Assembly (NCBI RefSeq): GCF_002086675.1
Contig: NZ_MVIF01000053.1
Coordinates: 1 to 37,368 of the forward strand
Direction: 5' to 3'
Origin: Mycobacterium persicum
GTDB taxonomy: Bacteria > Actinomycetota > Actinomycetes > Mycobacteriales > Mycobacteriaceae
Length of the DNA: 37,368 nt
Shown here: positions 1-7,397 of the stretch, piece after piece
Numbering within the stretch: position 1 is the stretch's first letter
Layout of the letters: each line of letters begins with the position of its first letter
Program-made: the position numbers and the translations under genes
The notes under the pieces: generated by a model
Seen by the model: only the letters and a program-made list of their open reading frames with translations
The model's database searches: none
What the model was told of the DNA's origin: nothing

Positions 1-1030
1 CTTCCGAACAGTATTCGCTGGCAAGGTATTTCGCCATTCCAGCGGCGACGTCGTTGCGTTCGCCCGAGTCTTTCAGCCGCGCCGCGTTGACCATCATCAG
101 GTGTGCCGCTTCGACCTTGGTCGCCATCTCGGCCAGCTGGAATGCGATGGCCTGGTGCTCGGCGATCGGCTTCCCGAAGGTGTGGCGCTGCTGCGCGTAT
201 CGCACCGCCAGCTCGAAGGCTCGAATGGCGACACCACAGGCGCGCGCCGCAACGTTCACCCGGCCGACTTCGATGCCGTCCATCATCTGGAAGAAGCCCT
301 GCCCCGCGATGCCGCCGAGGATGTCGTCGGCGGGTGCCCGATAACCGTCGAAGATGAGTTCGGTGGTATCGATGCCCTTGTAGCCCAGCTTGTCGATCTT
401 CCCGGGGATCACCAAGCCCGGAGCCACTTCACCGAAACCCGTTGGCTTTTCGACGAGGAACGCGGTCAGGTTGCGGTGCGGCTTGGCTTCGCCTTCGTCG
501 GTGCGCACCAGCACCGCCACCAGCGTCGAACTGGCGCCGTTGGTCAGCCACATCTTCTGGCCATCGATGACGTAGTCGCCACCGGGATCGCGGCGGGCCC
601 GGGTGCGAATCGCGGCGACGTCGGAGCCCAGTTCCGGCTCCGACATCGAGAACGCGCCGCGACACTCGCCGGTGGCCATGCGTGGCAGGAAGCGCTGCTG
701 CTGCTCGTCGGTGCCATGCTGGCGCAGCATGTAAGCCACGATGAAGTGGGTGTTGAGCACACCGGAGACACTCATCCAGCCCCGGGCCAGCTCTTCGACA
801 CACAACGCGTAAGTCAGCAACGACTCCCCCAGCCCGCCGTATTCTTCGGCGATCATCAGACCGAACAAGCCCATGGCGCGCATCTGGTCGACGATTGCCT
901 GCGGATAGGTGTCGGCGCGCTCCAGTTCCGGCGCGTTGGGGATGATCTCTTCGTCGACGAATTTCCGTACGGCGCTGATGATTTCGGTTTGCAACTCGGT
1001 CAGCCCGAGGGTCTGGGCAAGTCTAGTCAT
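1..1030 (-). CDS. Acyl-CoA dehydrogenase, C-terminus cut off by the window edge
   Basis: The first 343 codons of a flavin-dependent acyl-CoA dehydrogenase, which oxidises an acyl-CoA to the 2,3-enoyl-CoA and passes electrons to ETF. The reading frame is open from the ATG at 1030 to base 1. It shows the N-terminal helical domain with GLFGLMIAEEYGG near residue 55, the flavin and substrate loop SMSEPELGSD near residue 125, and MWLTNGAS near residue 153. The catalytic Glu of the family lies close to the C-terminus, beyond the window, so activity cannot be judged. It is the last visible gene of a minus-strand operon. Its ATG overlaps the stop of the upstream CoA-transferase by 8 bases, which suggests translational coupling. 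The substrate is unknown; the neighbours suggest a beta-oxidation-type route for an organic acid. Family assignment is secure, the specific FadE number is not. Confidence 0.93.
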   Translation of the reverse strand, partial: MTRLAQTLGLTELQTEIISAVRKFVDEEIIPNAPELERADTYPQAIVDQMRAMGLFGLMIAEEYGGLGESLLTYALCVEELARGWMSVSGVLNTHFIVAYMLRQHGTDEQQQRFLPRMATGECRGAFSMSEPELGSDVAAIRTRARRDPGGDYVIDGQKMWLTNGASSTLVAVLVRTDEGEAKPHRNLTAFLVEKPTGFGEVAPGLVIPGKIDKLGYKGIDTTELIFDGYRAPADDILGGIAGQGFFQMMDGIEVGRVNVAARACGVAIRAFELAVRYAQQRHTFGKPIAEHQAIAFQLAEMATKVEAAHLMMVNAARLKDSGERNDVAAGMAKYLASEYCSE

Positions 1031-2234
1031 GCGCCGTTGTTCCTATCGTCTGAGCGCTCGACAATCGCGCGATATCGGCGGCCGTCAGTCCGAGGCGCTC
1101 GGTGAGCACCGCCGTGGTGTCCTGCCCTAGTGCCGGTGCAGACGCGCTGGCCGGGTGGGCGCCGTCGAACGCGGCCGGCAGGCCCGGAGCCAGATATTCA
1201 CCGACCCCCAGCTGATGCAGCACGGAAAACAAGGGATTGGCAGTCACTTTCGAGCTCGCAGCCACCTGCGCGAAGCTGCGGTAGCGTTCGAAGAGCACGG
1301 TGGTACCCGACAGTTCCGCAGTGATCTCGTCGCCGGTGTGGTCGCCGAACCAGGTCGCGAAGAGGCCCGTGAGGACGTCGCGGTAGCGGTACCGGTCGCC
1401 TTCGGCGGCGAAGTCCACACCCAGCGCCTCGGCCAGCGCCGACACCGCCCCCCCGGTGCCGGTCACGTCGACCAGATCGCGAAAGTGCCGTCCGGTCAAC
1501 GTGACAACCATGAATCCGACTCCGTCGCGGCTGGTGAAGTCCTGGCCGTACTGGCCGTAGACGGCATTGCCCAGGCGCTGCCGTTGCGTCCCATTGACCT
1601 GCGGCTCGGTCAACAGCCCCAGGTTTCCCGCCGTCGCCAGCGCAACGTCTTCCAGCGCCAGACTGACCCGAGCCCCCATCCCGGTCTGGTCGCGGCGGCG
1701 CACCGCGGCGACGACGGCGAGCGCGGCATACAGACCGCAACAGACGTCCCAGGCCGGCAGCACGTGGTTGATCGGGCCGGCATGGCCGACCGGACCGGTG
1801 ACCAGTGGGAAGCCGGCGGCCGCGTTGACGGTGTAGTCGACAGCGGTTGACCCGTCGCTTCGCCCGAGCAGCTGGAGGTGGATGACGTCGGAACGCCGGG
1901 CGGCCAGCAGCTGGTGGCTGAGCCAGGCAAAGCCAGCGTTGGTCACGACGATGCCGTCGCCCTCGATGACCAACCGCTGCACCAGCTGTTGTCCTTGCGC
2001 CGAGCGCAGATCCACGGTCACCGAACGCTTTCCCTTGTTCAGACCCGTCCAGTAGATCGACGTTCCGGACGCAGCCAGCGGCCAGCGCTGCACGTCGGCA
2101 GCGCCGCCGATCGGATCGACACGGATCACCTGTGCACCAAGCTGACTGAGCGTCATGCCGCACAGCGGTGCGGCCACGAAGCTGGAAACCTCGACGATAC
2201 TGATGCCGCTCAACGGCAACGCGGGACCTTGCAT
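1023..2234 (-). CDS. CaiB/BaiF family III CoA-transferase
   Basis: 403-residue member of the family III (CaiB/BaiF, formyl-CoA transferase-like) CoA-transferases, which move CoA between an acyl-CoA donor and a carboxylic acid through an aspartyl-CoA thioester. Seen in the sequence: the N-terminal Rossmann-like segment with VEVSSFVAAPLCGMTLSQLG and VIRVDPIGG (residues 14-45), the NKGKRSVTVDL motif near residue 66, and AWDVCCGLYAALAV near residue 161, whose Asp163 is my candidate for the catalytic Asp by family position. Only 2 bases separate its ATG from the upstream thiolase stop, and its TAG overlaps the start of the downstream acyl-CoA dehydrogenase, so the genes form a tight operon. The likely role is activating the pathway acid as a CoA thioester. 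The acid is not identifiable from sequence. Alternative: an acyl-CoA racemase of the same fold. Confidence 0.9.
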   Translation of the reverse strand: MQGPALPLSGISIVEVSSFVAAPLCGMTLSQLGAQVIRVDPIGGAADVQRWPLAASGTSIYWTGLNKGKRSVTVDLRSAQGQQLVQRLVIEGDGIVVTNAGFAWLSHQLLAARRSDVIHLQLLGRSDGSTAVDYTVNAAAGFPLVTGPVGHAGPINHVLPAWDVCCGLYAALAVVAAVRRRDQTGMGARVSLALEDVALATAGNLGLLTEPQVNGTQRQRLGNAVYGQYGQDFTSRDGVGFMVVTLTGRHFRDLVDVTGTGGAVSALAEALGVDFAAEGDRYRYRDVLTGLFATWFGDHTGDEITAELSGTTVLFERYRSFAQVAASSKVTANPLFSVLHQLGVGEYLAPGLPAAFDGAHPASASAPALGQDTTAVLTERLGLTAADIARLSSAQTIGTTAHD

Positions 2235-2236
2235 GT

Positions 2237-3448
2237 CTATGCGACCCGTTCAAAGACGGCGGCCAACCCCTGACCCCCGCCGATGCACATGGTTTGCAGG
2301 CCGTAGCGCGCCTGGCGGCGTTCCAGTTCACGCGCCAGGGTGGCCAGCATCCTGCCGCCGGTCGCGCCGACGGGATGACCCAACGAGATGCCGGAGCCGT
2401 GCACGTTGGTGCGTTCCCGGTCGGCGGCACCGAAGTTCCATTCCCGCATCACCGCGAGCGCCTGGGCGGCGAACGCTTCGTTGAGTTCGATGAGGTCGAT
2501 GTCGGCCAGCCGCAGGCCCGCCTTGGCCAGCGCGGCCTCGGTCGCGGGCACCGGACCGATGCCCATGATGTCGGGCGCCACCCCCGCCAGCCCCCAGGAA
2601 ACCAACCGGACCAACGGCCGCAAGCCGTACTCGGCGGCTTTGGCCGGCGTGGTGACCACGCACATCGATGCCGCATCGTTTTGGCCGCTGGCGTTGCCCG
2701 CCGTCACCGTTGCCTCTGGATCCTGTTTCAGCAGAACGGGTTTGAGCTTCCCTAACGATTCGAGTGTGGTGTCGGCGCGGGGATGCTCGTCGGTGTCGAT
2801 CAGCTGATCGCCATGGCGGCCGGGTACCACGACGGGAATGATTTCGGCGGCCAGGATGCCGTCCTGTTGCGCGGTGACCGCACGCCGATGCGACGTCACC
2901 GCCAGTTCGTCTTGCTCCAGCCGCGAAATGCCGTACCGGCGGCGCAGATTCTCGGCGGTCTCCAGCATCCCGCCCGGCACCGGATAATGCCGGCCTCCGG
3001 CCGTGGTGCGGCCGCGGGCCAGCCCGTCGTGCACCCGGATACCACCGCGGGCGCCGCCCCAGCGCATATCGGTGGAATAGAACGCGACATTGCTCATGCT
3101 TTCGCAGCCGCCGGCGATGACGAGGTCGGTGTCGCCATGGCTCACCTGCAGGCAGGCGAGGATCACAGCCTGCAGGCCCGAACCGCAGCGGCGGTCGACC
3201 TGCATACCGGGAACCGTGACCGGCAGCCCGGCATCCAATGCGACCACCCGGCCGATGGCCGGTGCCTCACTGCTGGGATAGCAGTGCCCCAGGATCACCT
3301 CCTGCACCTCATCGGGCGGCAGACCGGTCCACTCGAGCAGTCCCTTGAGCACGGCGACGCCGAGTTCAACGGCGCTGAGCGACTTAAACATTCCGCCGTA
3401 GCGGCCGATCGGCGTGCGGACCGGCTCACAGATGACAGCGTCAGTCAT
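2237..3448 (-). CDS. Thiolase (acetyl-CoA C-acyltransferase)
   Basis: 403-residue thiolase that would cleave a 3-oxoacyl-CoA with CoA, or run the reverse condensation. All three catalytic elements are present: the acyl-accepting Cys88 in VDRRCGSG, the His358 in GHPVGATGGR, and Cys388 in CIGGGQG near the C-terminus, together with the NEAFAAQ motif. Its length is normal for the degradative/biosynthetic thiolase family. The ATG overlaps the TGA of the upstream SDR gene by 4 bases (ATGA), so the two are very likely co-translated. Placed after a 3-hydroxyacyl-CoA-type dehydrogenase and before a CoA-transferase, it fits the last carbon-carbon cleavage of a catabolic pathway. No enoyl-CoA hydratase is encoded inside the visible cluster. 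It is a different gene from the fadA4-type thiolase at 28.6-29.8 kb. Confidence 0.93.
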   Translation of the reverse strand: MTDAVICEPVRTPIGRYGGMFKSLSAVELGVAVLKGLLEWTGLPPDEVQEVILGHCYPSSEAPAIGRVVALDAGLPVTVPGMQVDRRCGSGLQAVILACLQVSHGDTDLVIAGGCESMSNVAFYSTDMRWGGARGGIRVHDGLARGRTTAGGRHYPVPGGMLETAENLRRRYGISRLEQDELAVTSHRRAVTAQQDGILAAEIIPVVVPGRHGDQLIDTDEHPRADTTLESLGKLKPVLLKQDPEATVTAGNASGQNDAASMCVVTTPAKAAEYGLRPLVRLVSWGLAGVAPDIMGIGPVPATEAALAKAGLRLADIDLIELNEAFAAQALAVMREWNFGAADRERTNVHGSGISLGHPVGATGGRMLATLARELERRQARYGLQTMCIGGGQGLAAVFERVA

Positions 3449-4185
3449 ATGAACCGCCCGCCCGTGACATCGAGCACCGTTCCGGTCATGTACGAGGACA
3501 GGTCAGAGGCCAAAAACAAGGCGACGCTGGCGACTTCGCTGGGCTCACCCGCTCTGCCCATCGGAACCTCGGCCAATTTCTGGTCCCAAATGCGTTGCGG
3601 CATTGCTTCCGTCATCGCCGAGCGAATCAATCCGGGGGCGATGGCGTTGACTCGAACACCCACGTGGGCAAGCTCTTTGGCGGCGGCCTTGGTCATCCCG
3701 ATGATCCCGGCTTTAGCCGCGGAGTAGTTGGTCTGGCCCACCATCCCGACCTTGCCCGACACCGAGGACATGTTCACGATCGCGCCCCGCTTGTTTTCGC
3801 GCATGATGGCCGCCGCCAGCCGGGTGCCGTTCCAGGTGCCTTTCAGATGTACGCTGATGACCTGGTCGAACTGCTCCTCGGTCATGTTGCGCATGGTCGC
3901 GTCTCGGGTGATGCCGGCGTTGTTGACCATGACGTCGAGACCGCCGAAAAACTCGACGGCCCTGCGGATGAGCGTTTCGACCTCGTCGGCTTTGGTCACG
4001 TCGCACCGCACAGCCGCGGCTACTGCATCGCCGCCCAGCTTCTGTGCCGCGGCCTCGGTCGCTTCGAGATTGACATCACCGAGCACGACGCGCGCGCCCT
4101 CGGCGACGAATCGCTCGGCAATGGCCAAGCCCAGTCCTTGGGCTCCGCCGGTGACCACCGCGGTCTGACCGTTCAGCAATGACAT
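3445..4185 (-). CDS. Short-chain dehydrogenase, FabG-like 3-hydroxyacyl dehydrogenase
   Basis: 246-residue classical SDR oxidoreductase. It has the cofactor motif TGGAQGLG (residues 12-19), NNAG (88-91), and a catalytic Ser near 140 with Tyr154 and Lys158 in NYSAAK. The overall pattern resembles FabG/PhaB-type 3-oxoacyl reductases and 3-hydroxyacyl-CoA dehydrogenases. ASP residues after the second strand (LGDVN) suggest NAD(H) preference, which is inference. I chose the ATG at 4185 because a GAGGAA ribosome-binding site lies 6 bases upstream; a TTG start at 4191 would destroy that spacing. It is the first gene of the minus-strand operon SDR - thiolase - CoA-transferase - acyl-CoA dehydrogenase, and it is divergent from the acyl-CoA dehydrogenase at 4260 across a 74-bp AT-rich promoter region. 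The probable job is oxidation of a hydroxyacyl-CoA intermediate before thiolysis. Confidence 0.92.
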   Translation of the reverse strand: MSLLNGQTAVVTGGAQGLGLAIAERFVAEGARVVLGDVNLEATEAAAQKLGGDAVAAAVRCDVTKADEVETLIRRAVEFFGGLDVMVNNAGITRDATMRNMTEEQFDQVISVHLKGTWNGTRLAAAIMRENKRGAIVNMSSVSGKVGMVGQTNYSAAKAGIIGMTKAAAKELAHVGVRVNAIAPGLIRSAMTEAMPQRIWDQKLAEVPMGRAGEPSEVASVALFLASDLSSYMTGTVLDVTGGRFI

Positions 4186-4230
4186 CAACAATTCCTCACT
4201 GTCCTGCCCGCAGTCGGGCGCCCACCATTC

Positions 4231-4253
4231 AAATATAATATTTCATATATGAT
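4231..4253. promoter_or_regulatory. AT-rich divergent promoter/operator of the catabolic cluster
   Basis: A strikingly AT-rich island between the divergent SDR and acyl-CoA dehydrogenase genes. It contains a 13-bp perfect palindrome, AAATAT-A-ATATTT (4231-4243), followed at once by the palindrome CATATATG (4244-4251). On the plus strand TATGAT (4248-4253) lies 6 bases before the ATG at 4260, the spacing expected for a leaderless transcript; TATAAT (4234-4239) is a second possible -10. On the minus strand TATTAT/TATATT could serve the SDR operon. Such palindromes often bind TetR- or GntR-type regulators, but no regulator gene is visible in the cluster. Promoter function is inferred. Confidence 0.55.
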
Positions 4254-4259
4254 GGGCCG

Positions 4260-5420
4260 ATGCCCGTGACAGTCAGCGACGAGGACTTTCGGCAGATCCT
4301 CGCCCAGACCCGTCACTTCGTCCGCACCGCCGTGATTCCGCGTGAGCAGGAAATCCTGGACAACGACCGGGTGCCGGACGACCTGCGTGAGCATGCCAAG
4401 AGGATGGGATTGTTCGGCTACGCGATTCCACAAGAGTGGGGCGGGCTTGGCCTCGACCTGCCGCAGGACGTCGAACTCGCCATGGAATTGGGCTACACCT
4501 CGCTGGCGTTGCGGTCGATGTTCGGCACCAACAACGGCATTGCCGGGCAGGTACTGGTCGGCTTCGGCACCGACCAGCAGAAAGCCCGCTGGCTGGGACC
4601 GATGGCCTCCGGCGACGTCGTCGCCTCTTTCGCACTGACCGAACCCGGCGCCGGGTCGAATCCGGCCGGATTGCGTACCAAAGCCGTTCGGGACCACGGC
4701 AATTGGGTGATCTCGGGGCAGAAGCGCTTCATCACCAATGCACCGGTCGCCGGTTTGTTCGTGGTTTTCGCGCGGACCAGGCCGGCCGACGAGCGGAGCG
4801 CCGGCATCGCGGTCTTCCTGGTTCCCGCGGACGCGGCAGGAGTTGAAGTCGGTGTCAAGGACGCCAAGATGGGCCAGGAAGGGGCGTGGACAGCCGACGT
4901 CAACTTCAACGACGTCCGGGTCGACGCCGAGGCGCTGATCGGCGGCAGTGAGGACATCGGCTATCGAGCTGCCCTGACATCGTTGGCACGCGGCCGGGTG
5001 CATATTGCCGCGATCGCGGTCGGCACGGCTCAACGGGCACTCGACGAATCCGTGGCCTATGCCACCACGGCGACGCAGGGTGGCACGCCGATCGGGAACT
5101 TTCAGTTGGTGCAGGCGATGCTGGCCGATCAGCAGACCGGCGTGCTGGCCGGACGCGCGCTGGTTCGCGATGCCGCTCGGCTATGGGTGTCGGGAGCGGA
5201 CCGCCGCATCGCGCCGTCGGCGGCGAAGCTCTACTGCACCGAAATGGCTGGAAAGGTGGCCGATCTCGCGGTGCAGATTCATGGTGGCAGTGGCTACATG
5301 CGCGGCGTCCCGGTGGAACGCATCTACCGCGATGTTCGGCTGCTGCGATTGTACGAGGGCACCAGTGAGATTCAGCGGCTGATCGTCGGGTCGAACCTGG
5401 TGCGAGCGGCGCAGCGCTGA
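4260..5420 (+). CDS. Acyl-CoA dehydrogenase (complete)
   Basis: 386-residue acyl-CoA dehydrogenase, complete and of normal family length. Visible motifs: GLFGYAIPQEWGGLGLD near residue 50, the flavin/substrate loop ALTEPGAGSN near residue 126, WVISGQKRFITNA near 149, QIHGGSGYMRG in the C-terminal domain, and LYEGTSEIQ, where Glu366 is the catalytic base position of the medium- and short-chain enzymes. It should catalyse alpha,beta-dehydrogenation of a CoA thioester with FAD and electron transfer to ETF. It is transcribed away from the SDR - thiolase - CoA-transferase - acyl-CoA dehydrogenase operon from the shared AT-rich intergenic region, so the two units are probably co-regulated. The start ATG lies 6 bases after a TATGAT hexamer, pointing to a leaderless mRNA. 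The substrate is unknown; having two dehydrogenases in one cluster suggests two oxidation steps or two acyl chain types. Confidence 0.94.
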   Translation: MPVTVSDEDFRQILAQTRHFVRTAVIPREQEILDNDRVPDDLREHAKRMGLFGYAIPQEWGGLGLDLPQDVELAMELGYTSLALRSMFGTNNGIAGQVLVGFGTDQQKARWLGPMASGDVVASFALTEPGAGSNPAGLRTKAVRDHGNWVISGQKRFITNAPVAGLFVVFARTRPADERSAGIAVFLVPADAAGVEVGVKDAKMGQEGAWTADVNFNDVRVDAEALIGGSEDIGYRAALTSLARGRVHIAAIAVGTAQRALDESVAYATTATQGGTPIGNFQLVQAMLADQQTGVLAGRALVRDAARLWVSGADRRIAPSAAKLYCTEMAGKVADLAVQIHGGSGYMRGVPVERIYRDVRLLRLYEGTSEIQRLIVGSNLVRAAQR

Positions 5421-5555
5421 ACTCGGCGCCACACGGCGTCAGCCAGATCGCGGATCGGAAGATCGCCCCGCTGGCGGTAGCCCAACGACTGGGCGGCAGC
5501 ATCTGCTATCCCCTCGACACGCCGCGCAGTTGGGCTTGCGGCAAAGCCGCGTCAC

Positions 5556-5933
5556 TCAACCGTCGTCAGAGCGGCTCTCGCATGCCACGGAAGACCCTAG
5601 CGCGGCGAAAACCAGTGCGCCGCCTGCGCCCAACAGAATCGCCTGTGTGCTGAGGTTTCCGCGCCGGCCCTCATCAAATCCCGCGATCGCGTCGACAGTG
5701 TCGATCGCCGCGCCCGCCGCCGCGACCGCCCGAACCGCACCGGGCGGGGCCGCGAGCAACGCCACCGCCAGGGCGAGTTCTCGGGCCCCGAAAAGCCTTG
5801 TCAGGAAGCGATTTGCGGTCCCGGGGTCAATGCCGAAGAGGCGCGCCGTCAGGTCCGGGGCGAGCCAGCTGCCGAGACCGACGGCAGCGCGGGATGCGCC
5901 AAGCGCAATACGTGCAGTGGAATAAGTCGCCAT
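5556..5933 (-). CDS. Small hydrophobic membrane protein, unknown function
   Basis: 125-residue Ala-rich hydrophobic protein. It begins MATYSTARIALGASRAAVG and has three to four apolar stretches: residues 5-25, a segment around ELALAVALLAAPPGAVRAV, AAAGAAIDTVDAI, and AILLGAGGALVFAALG near the C-terminus. It looks like the small DUF4267-type membrane proteins, but that is a loose resemblance. I took the ATG at 5933; in-frame ATGs at 5951 and 5957 would add six or eight residues, and none has a good ribosome-binding site. It is convergent with the acyl-CoA dehydrogenase at 5420, with 135 bases between them, and stands alone. Function cannot be assigned. Confidence 0.6.
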   Translation of the reverse strand: MATYSTARIALGASRAAVGLGSWLAPDLTARLFGIDPGTANRFLTRLFGARELALAVALLAAPPGAVRAVAAAGAAIDTVDAIAGFDEGRRGNLSTQAILLGAGGALVFAALGSSVACESRSDDG

Positions 5934-6246
5934 TTCATGAACATAGATCATGCCCATTCAGATGAGACGCGTGCCGGCCAGGACGCCACGGATCGCCAGA
6001 CAACCCGGAGCAGCATCCACAGCTCGTTGTCGTCGTCACCGCGGGCGGCCTACCGGCAAAAAGCAAATCCCGGTGCGGGCAATCCGAACGGCCGCTGGCA
6101 TTCCCAGCCAGCAATTGCGCCAACAGGTTTCACGGTGTGTAGCCGCTGCGGCGTCACCTCGCGGCATAGCGGGGAATCGCCGGTCTGCCTGCTGCAGCTC
6201 CCACCCTGGGGTCAGCGATTGTCGACCAACACACCAATCGCGAGGG
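5934..6246. other. Intergenic stretch without a convincing gene
   Basis: Between the small membrane protein and the tRNA. Short open frames exist on both strands but none has a start with a ribosome-binding site or a recognisable product. No T-run hairpin is visible after the tRNA on the minus strand. Confidence 0.5.
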
Positions 6247-6330
6247 TGCGGGCGGAGGGACTCGAACCCTCAAGCTCTCTCGAGCAATGGCACCTAAAAC
6301 CATCGCGTATGCCAATTCCGCCACGCCCGC
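6247..6330 (-). tRNA. tRNA-Leu (anticodon UAG)
   Basis: An 84-nt class II tRNA on the minus strand. The acceptor arms are GCGGGCG (5' end, 6330-6324) and CGCCCGC (6254-6248), with discriminator base A at 6247. The anticodon arm reads ATGGT-TTTAGGT-GCCAT, placing UAG at positions 34-36 (reads CUA and related Leu codons). A long variable arm (GCTCGAGAGAGC region) is typical of tRNA-Leu, and the T arm is GAGGGTTCGAGTCCCTC. The 3' CCA is not encoded; the bases after the discriminator are CCC. It marks the boundary between the conserved mycobacterial gene block on its right and the accessory catabolic cluster on its left. Confidence 0.95.
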
Positions 6331-6340
6331 AGCGTTGCCG

Positions 6341-6346
6341 ATCGTA
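6341..6346 (-). promoter_or_regulatory. Candidate -10 box for the tRNA-Leu gene
   Basis: TACGAT on the minus strand, 10 bases before the tRNA 5' end. It fits the mycobacterial SigA -10 pattern TANNNT. No clear -35 box is seen. Confidence 0.4.
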
Positions 6347-6647
6347 CCGCCCGGCTCGCCAGGCGAGTCGGTCAGTGGTCTCTCCTCGCTTGGGTTCAGC
6401 ACACCGAAAGGAGCCCGCGAGCGCGATCCGTGGAGTTGTTCGCGGACTGATCGACAGCGACGGGTGCCGGCTAGTCGCCAACATTCACCGAGGGCGCAGC
6501 ACTCGTTCACCGGGGCACTCGACGACTTGGGTCCCCTGGACACGGCCGAGCCCATTACATCATCGCCGTATACCGCGGAACGTTTATTTCCCTGGCTCGC
6601 GCGTCTCGACGAGTTCGACGGACCCCAGTTATGACGCGTCGTCGCGG

Positions 6648-6653
6648 TACCGT
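6648..6653 (+). promoter_or_regulatory. -10 box for leaderless lprD
   Basis: TACCGT ends 6 bases before the GTG at 6660, so transcription would begin at the start codon itself. There is no ribosome-binding site. The same hexamer at the same spacing precedes the epimerase gene at 29922. Confidence 0.5.
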
Positions 6654-6659
6654 CTAAGT

Positions 6660-7034
6660 GTGTCGACTACGCATCGTCGCAGGCCCGCGCTGATCGCCCT
6701 GGCGATCGTCGCCGCGTGCGGGTGTCTGGCCTTGGGCTGGTGGCAGTGGACCAGATTCCAGTCGGTGTCCGGCACCTTCCAGAACCTGGGATACGCCTTG
6801 CAGTGGCCGATGTTCGCCTGGTTCTGCATCTACGCGTACCGCAAGTTCGTTCGCTATGAAGAGGTGCCGCCGGAGCCGCCAAACGCCATGACCGAGATAC
6901 CACCCGGACTGTTGCCCGAACGGCCCACGCCCGCGCCACAGCCCTCCGACGATCCTGCCCTACAGGAGTACAACGCATACTTGGCCGAACTCGCGAAGCA
7001 CGATGCCGACAGGCAGAACAGGAACAGCGCATGA
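6660..7034 (+). CDS. lprD: LprD-like membrane or lipoprotein
   Basis: 124-residue protein corresponding by order and features to LprD of M. tuberculosis. An arginine-rich N-terminus (THRRRP) leads into a hydrophobic segment, residues 10-25, ending in a possible lipobox VAAC with Cys20. A second apolar stretch follows (YALQWPMFAWFCIYAYRKF), then a charged, proline-rich cytoplasmic-looking tail. The GTG at 6660 is chosen because the -10 box TACCGT sits 6 bases upstream and the lipobox then falls at the right distance. The next gene starts inside this stop codon (ATGA overlap), so the two are co-translated. The second membrane segment and the WWQW motif after Cys20 make a plain integral membrane protein a real alternative to a secreted lipoprotein. 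Function is unknown. Confidence 0.8.
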   Translation: MSTTHRRRPALIALAIVAACGCLALGWWQWTRFQSVSGTFQNLGYALQWPMFAWFCIYAYRKFVRYEEVPPEPPNAMTEIPPGLLPERPTPAPQPSDDPALQEYNAYLAELAKHDADRQNRNSA

Positions 7035-7384
7035 CGACGCCTGAGACACCCGAAACGCAGCGGAACACTATCTTTCCGGCGGAAAAGATCCGTACCGCGC
7101 TGCTTGGCTATCGCGTGATGGCGTGGACGACGGGTATCTGGCTCATCGCCCTCTGTTATGAACTGATCTCCCACCTGGTCTTCCACCACGAGATTCGCTG
7201 GATCGAGATCGTGCACGGTTGGGTTTACTTCGTCTACGTGTTGGCCGCCTTCAATCTCGCCGTGAAAGTTCGCTGGCCGATCGGCAAGACAGTCGGTGTC
7301 CTGCTCGCCGGCACCATCCCGCTACTGGGCATCATCGTCGAACATTTTCAAACCAGGGACGTCAAGGCGCGCTACAACCTCTAG
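7031..7384 (+). CDS. DUF3817 membrane protein
   Basis: 117-residue integral membrane protein of the DUF3817 family, the counterpart of H37Rv Rv1342c. It has about three transmembrane segments: GYRVMAWTTGIWLIALCYEL, WVYFVYVLAAFNLAV, and VGVLLAGTIPLLGIIVEHF, and a conserved charged loop HHEIRWIEIVHGW between the first two. The family has no established biochemical function. It overlaps the lprD stop by 4 bases and ends 13 bases from the convergent rdgB stop. Partnership with LprD in the membrane is plausible from translational coupling but is only inference. Confidence 0.87.
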   Translation: MTTPETPETQRNTIFPAEKIRTALLGYRVMAWTTGIWLIALCYELISHLVFHHEIRWIEIVHGWVYFVYVLAAFNLAVKVRWPIGKTVGVLLAGTIPLLGIIVEHFQTRDVKARYNL

Positions 7385-7397
7385 AGGGCGGCACTGT

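Larger units (their letters stand above)
6331..6659. other. Intergenic region between tRNA-Leu and lprD
   Basis: About 330 bases carrying divergent promoters: TACGAT for the tRNA on the minus strand and TACCGT (6648-6653) for lprD on the plus strand. The frames open here look like non-coding read-through and I see no gene. Confidence 0.5.

Noticed and set aside
101..1105. Long plus-strand open frame of 334 codons
   Set aside because: It runs antisense to the acyl-CoA dehydrogenase, whose motifs are clear. Long antisense frames are normal in high-GC DNA.
5421..5555. Possible small minus-strand coding remnant (VEGIADAAAQSLGYRQRGDL region)
   Set aside because: A frame of about 50 codons reads like protein, but it lacks a supported start and overlaps the end of the acyl-CoA dehydrogenase. 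It was not strong enough to annotate.
5935..6123. 62-codon minus-strand open frame before the small membrane protein
   Set aside because: There is no ribosome-binding site or domain, and its codon pattern is not convincing.
5937..7034. 365-codon version of lprD starting at 5937
   Set aside because: It would run through the antisense of the tRNA-Leu. The GTG at 6660 has a fitting promoter and gives the normal length.
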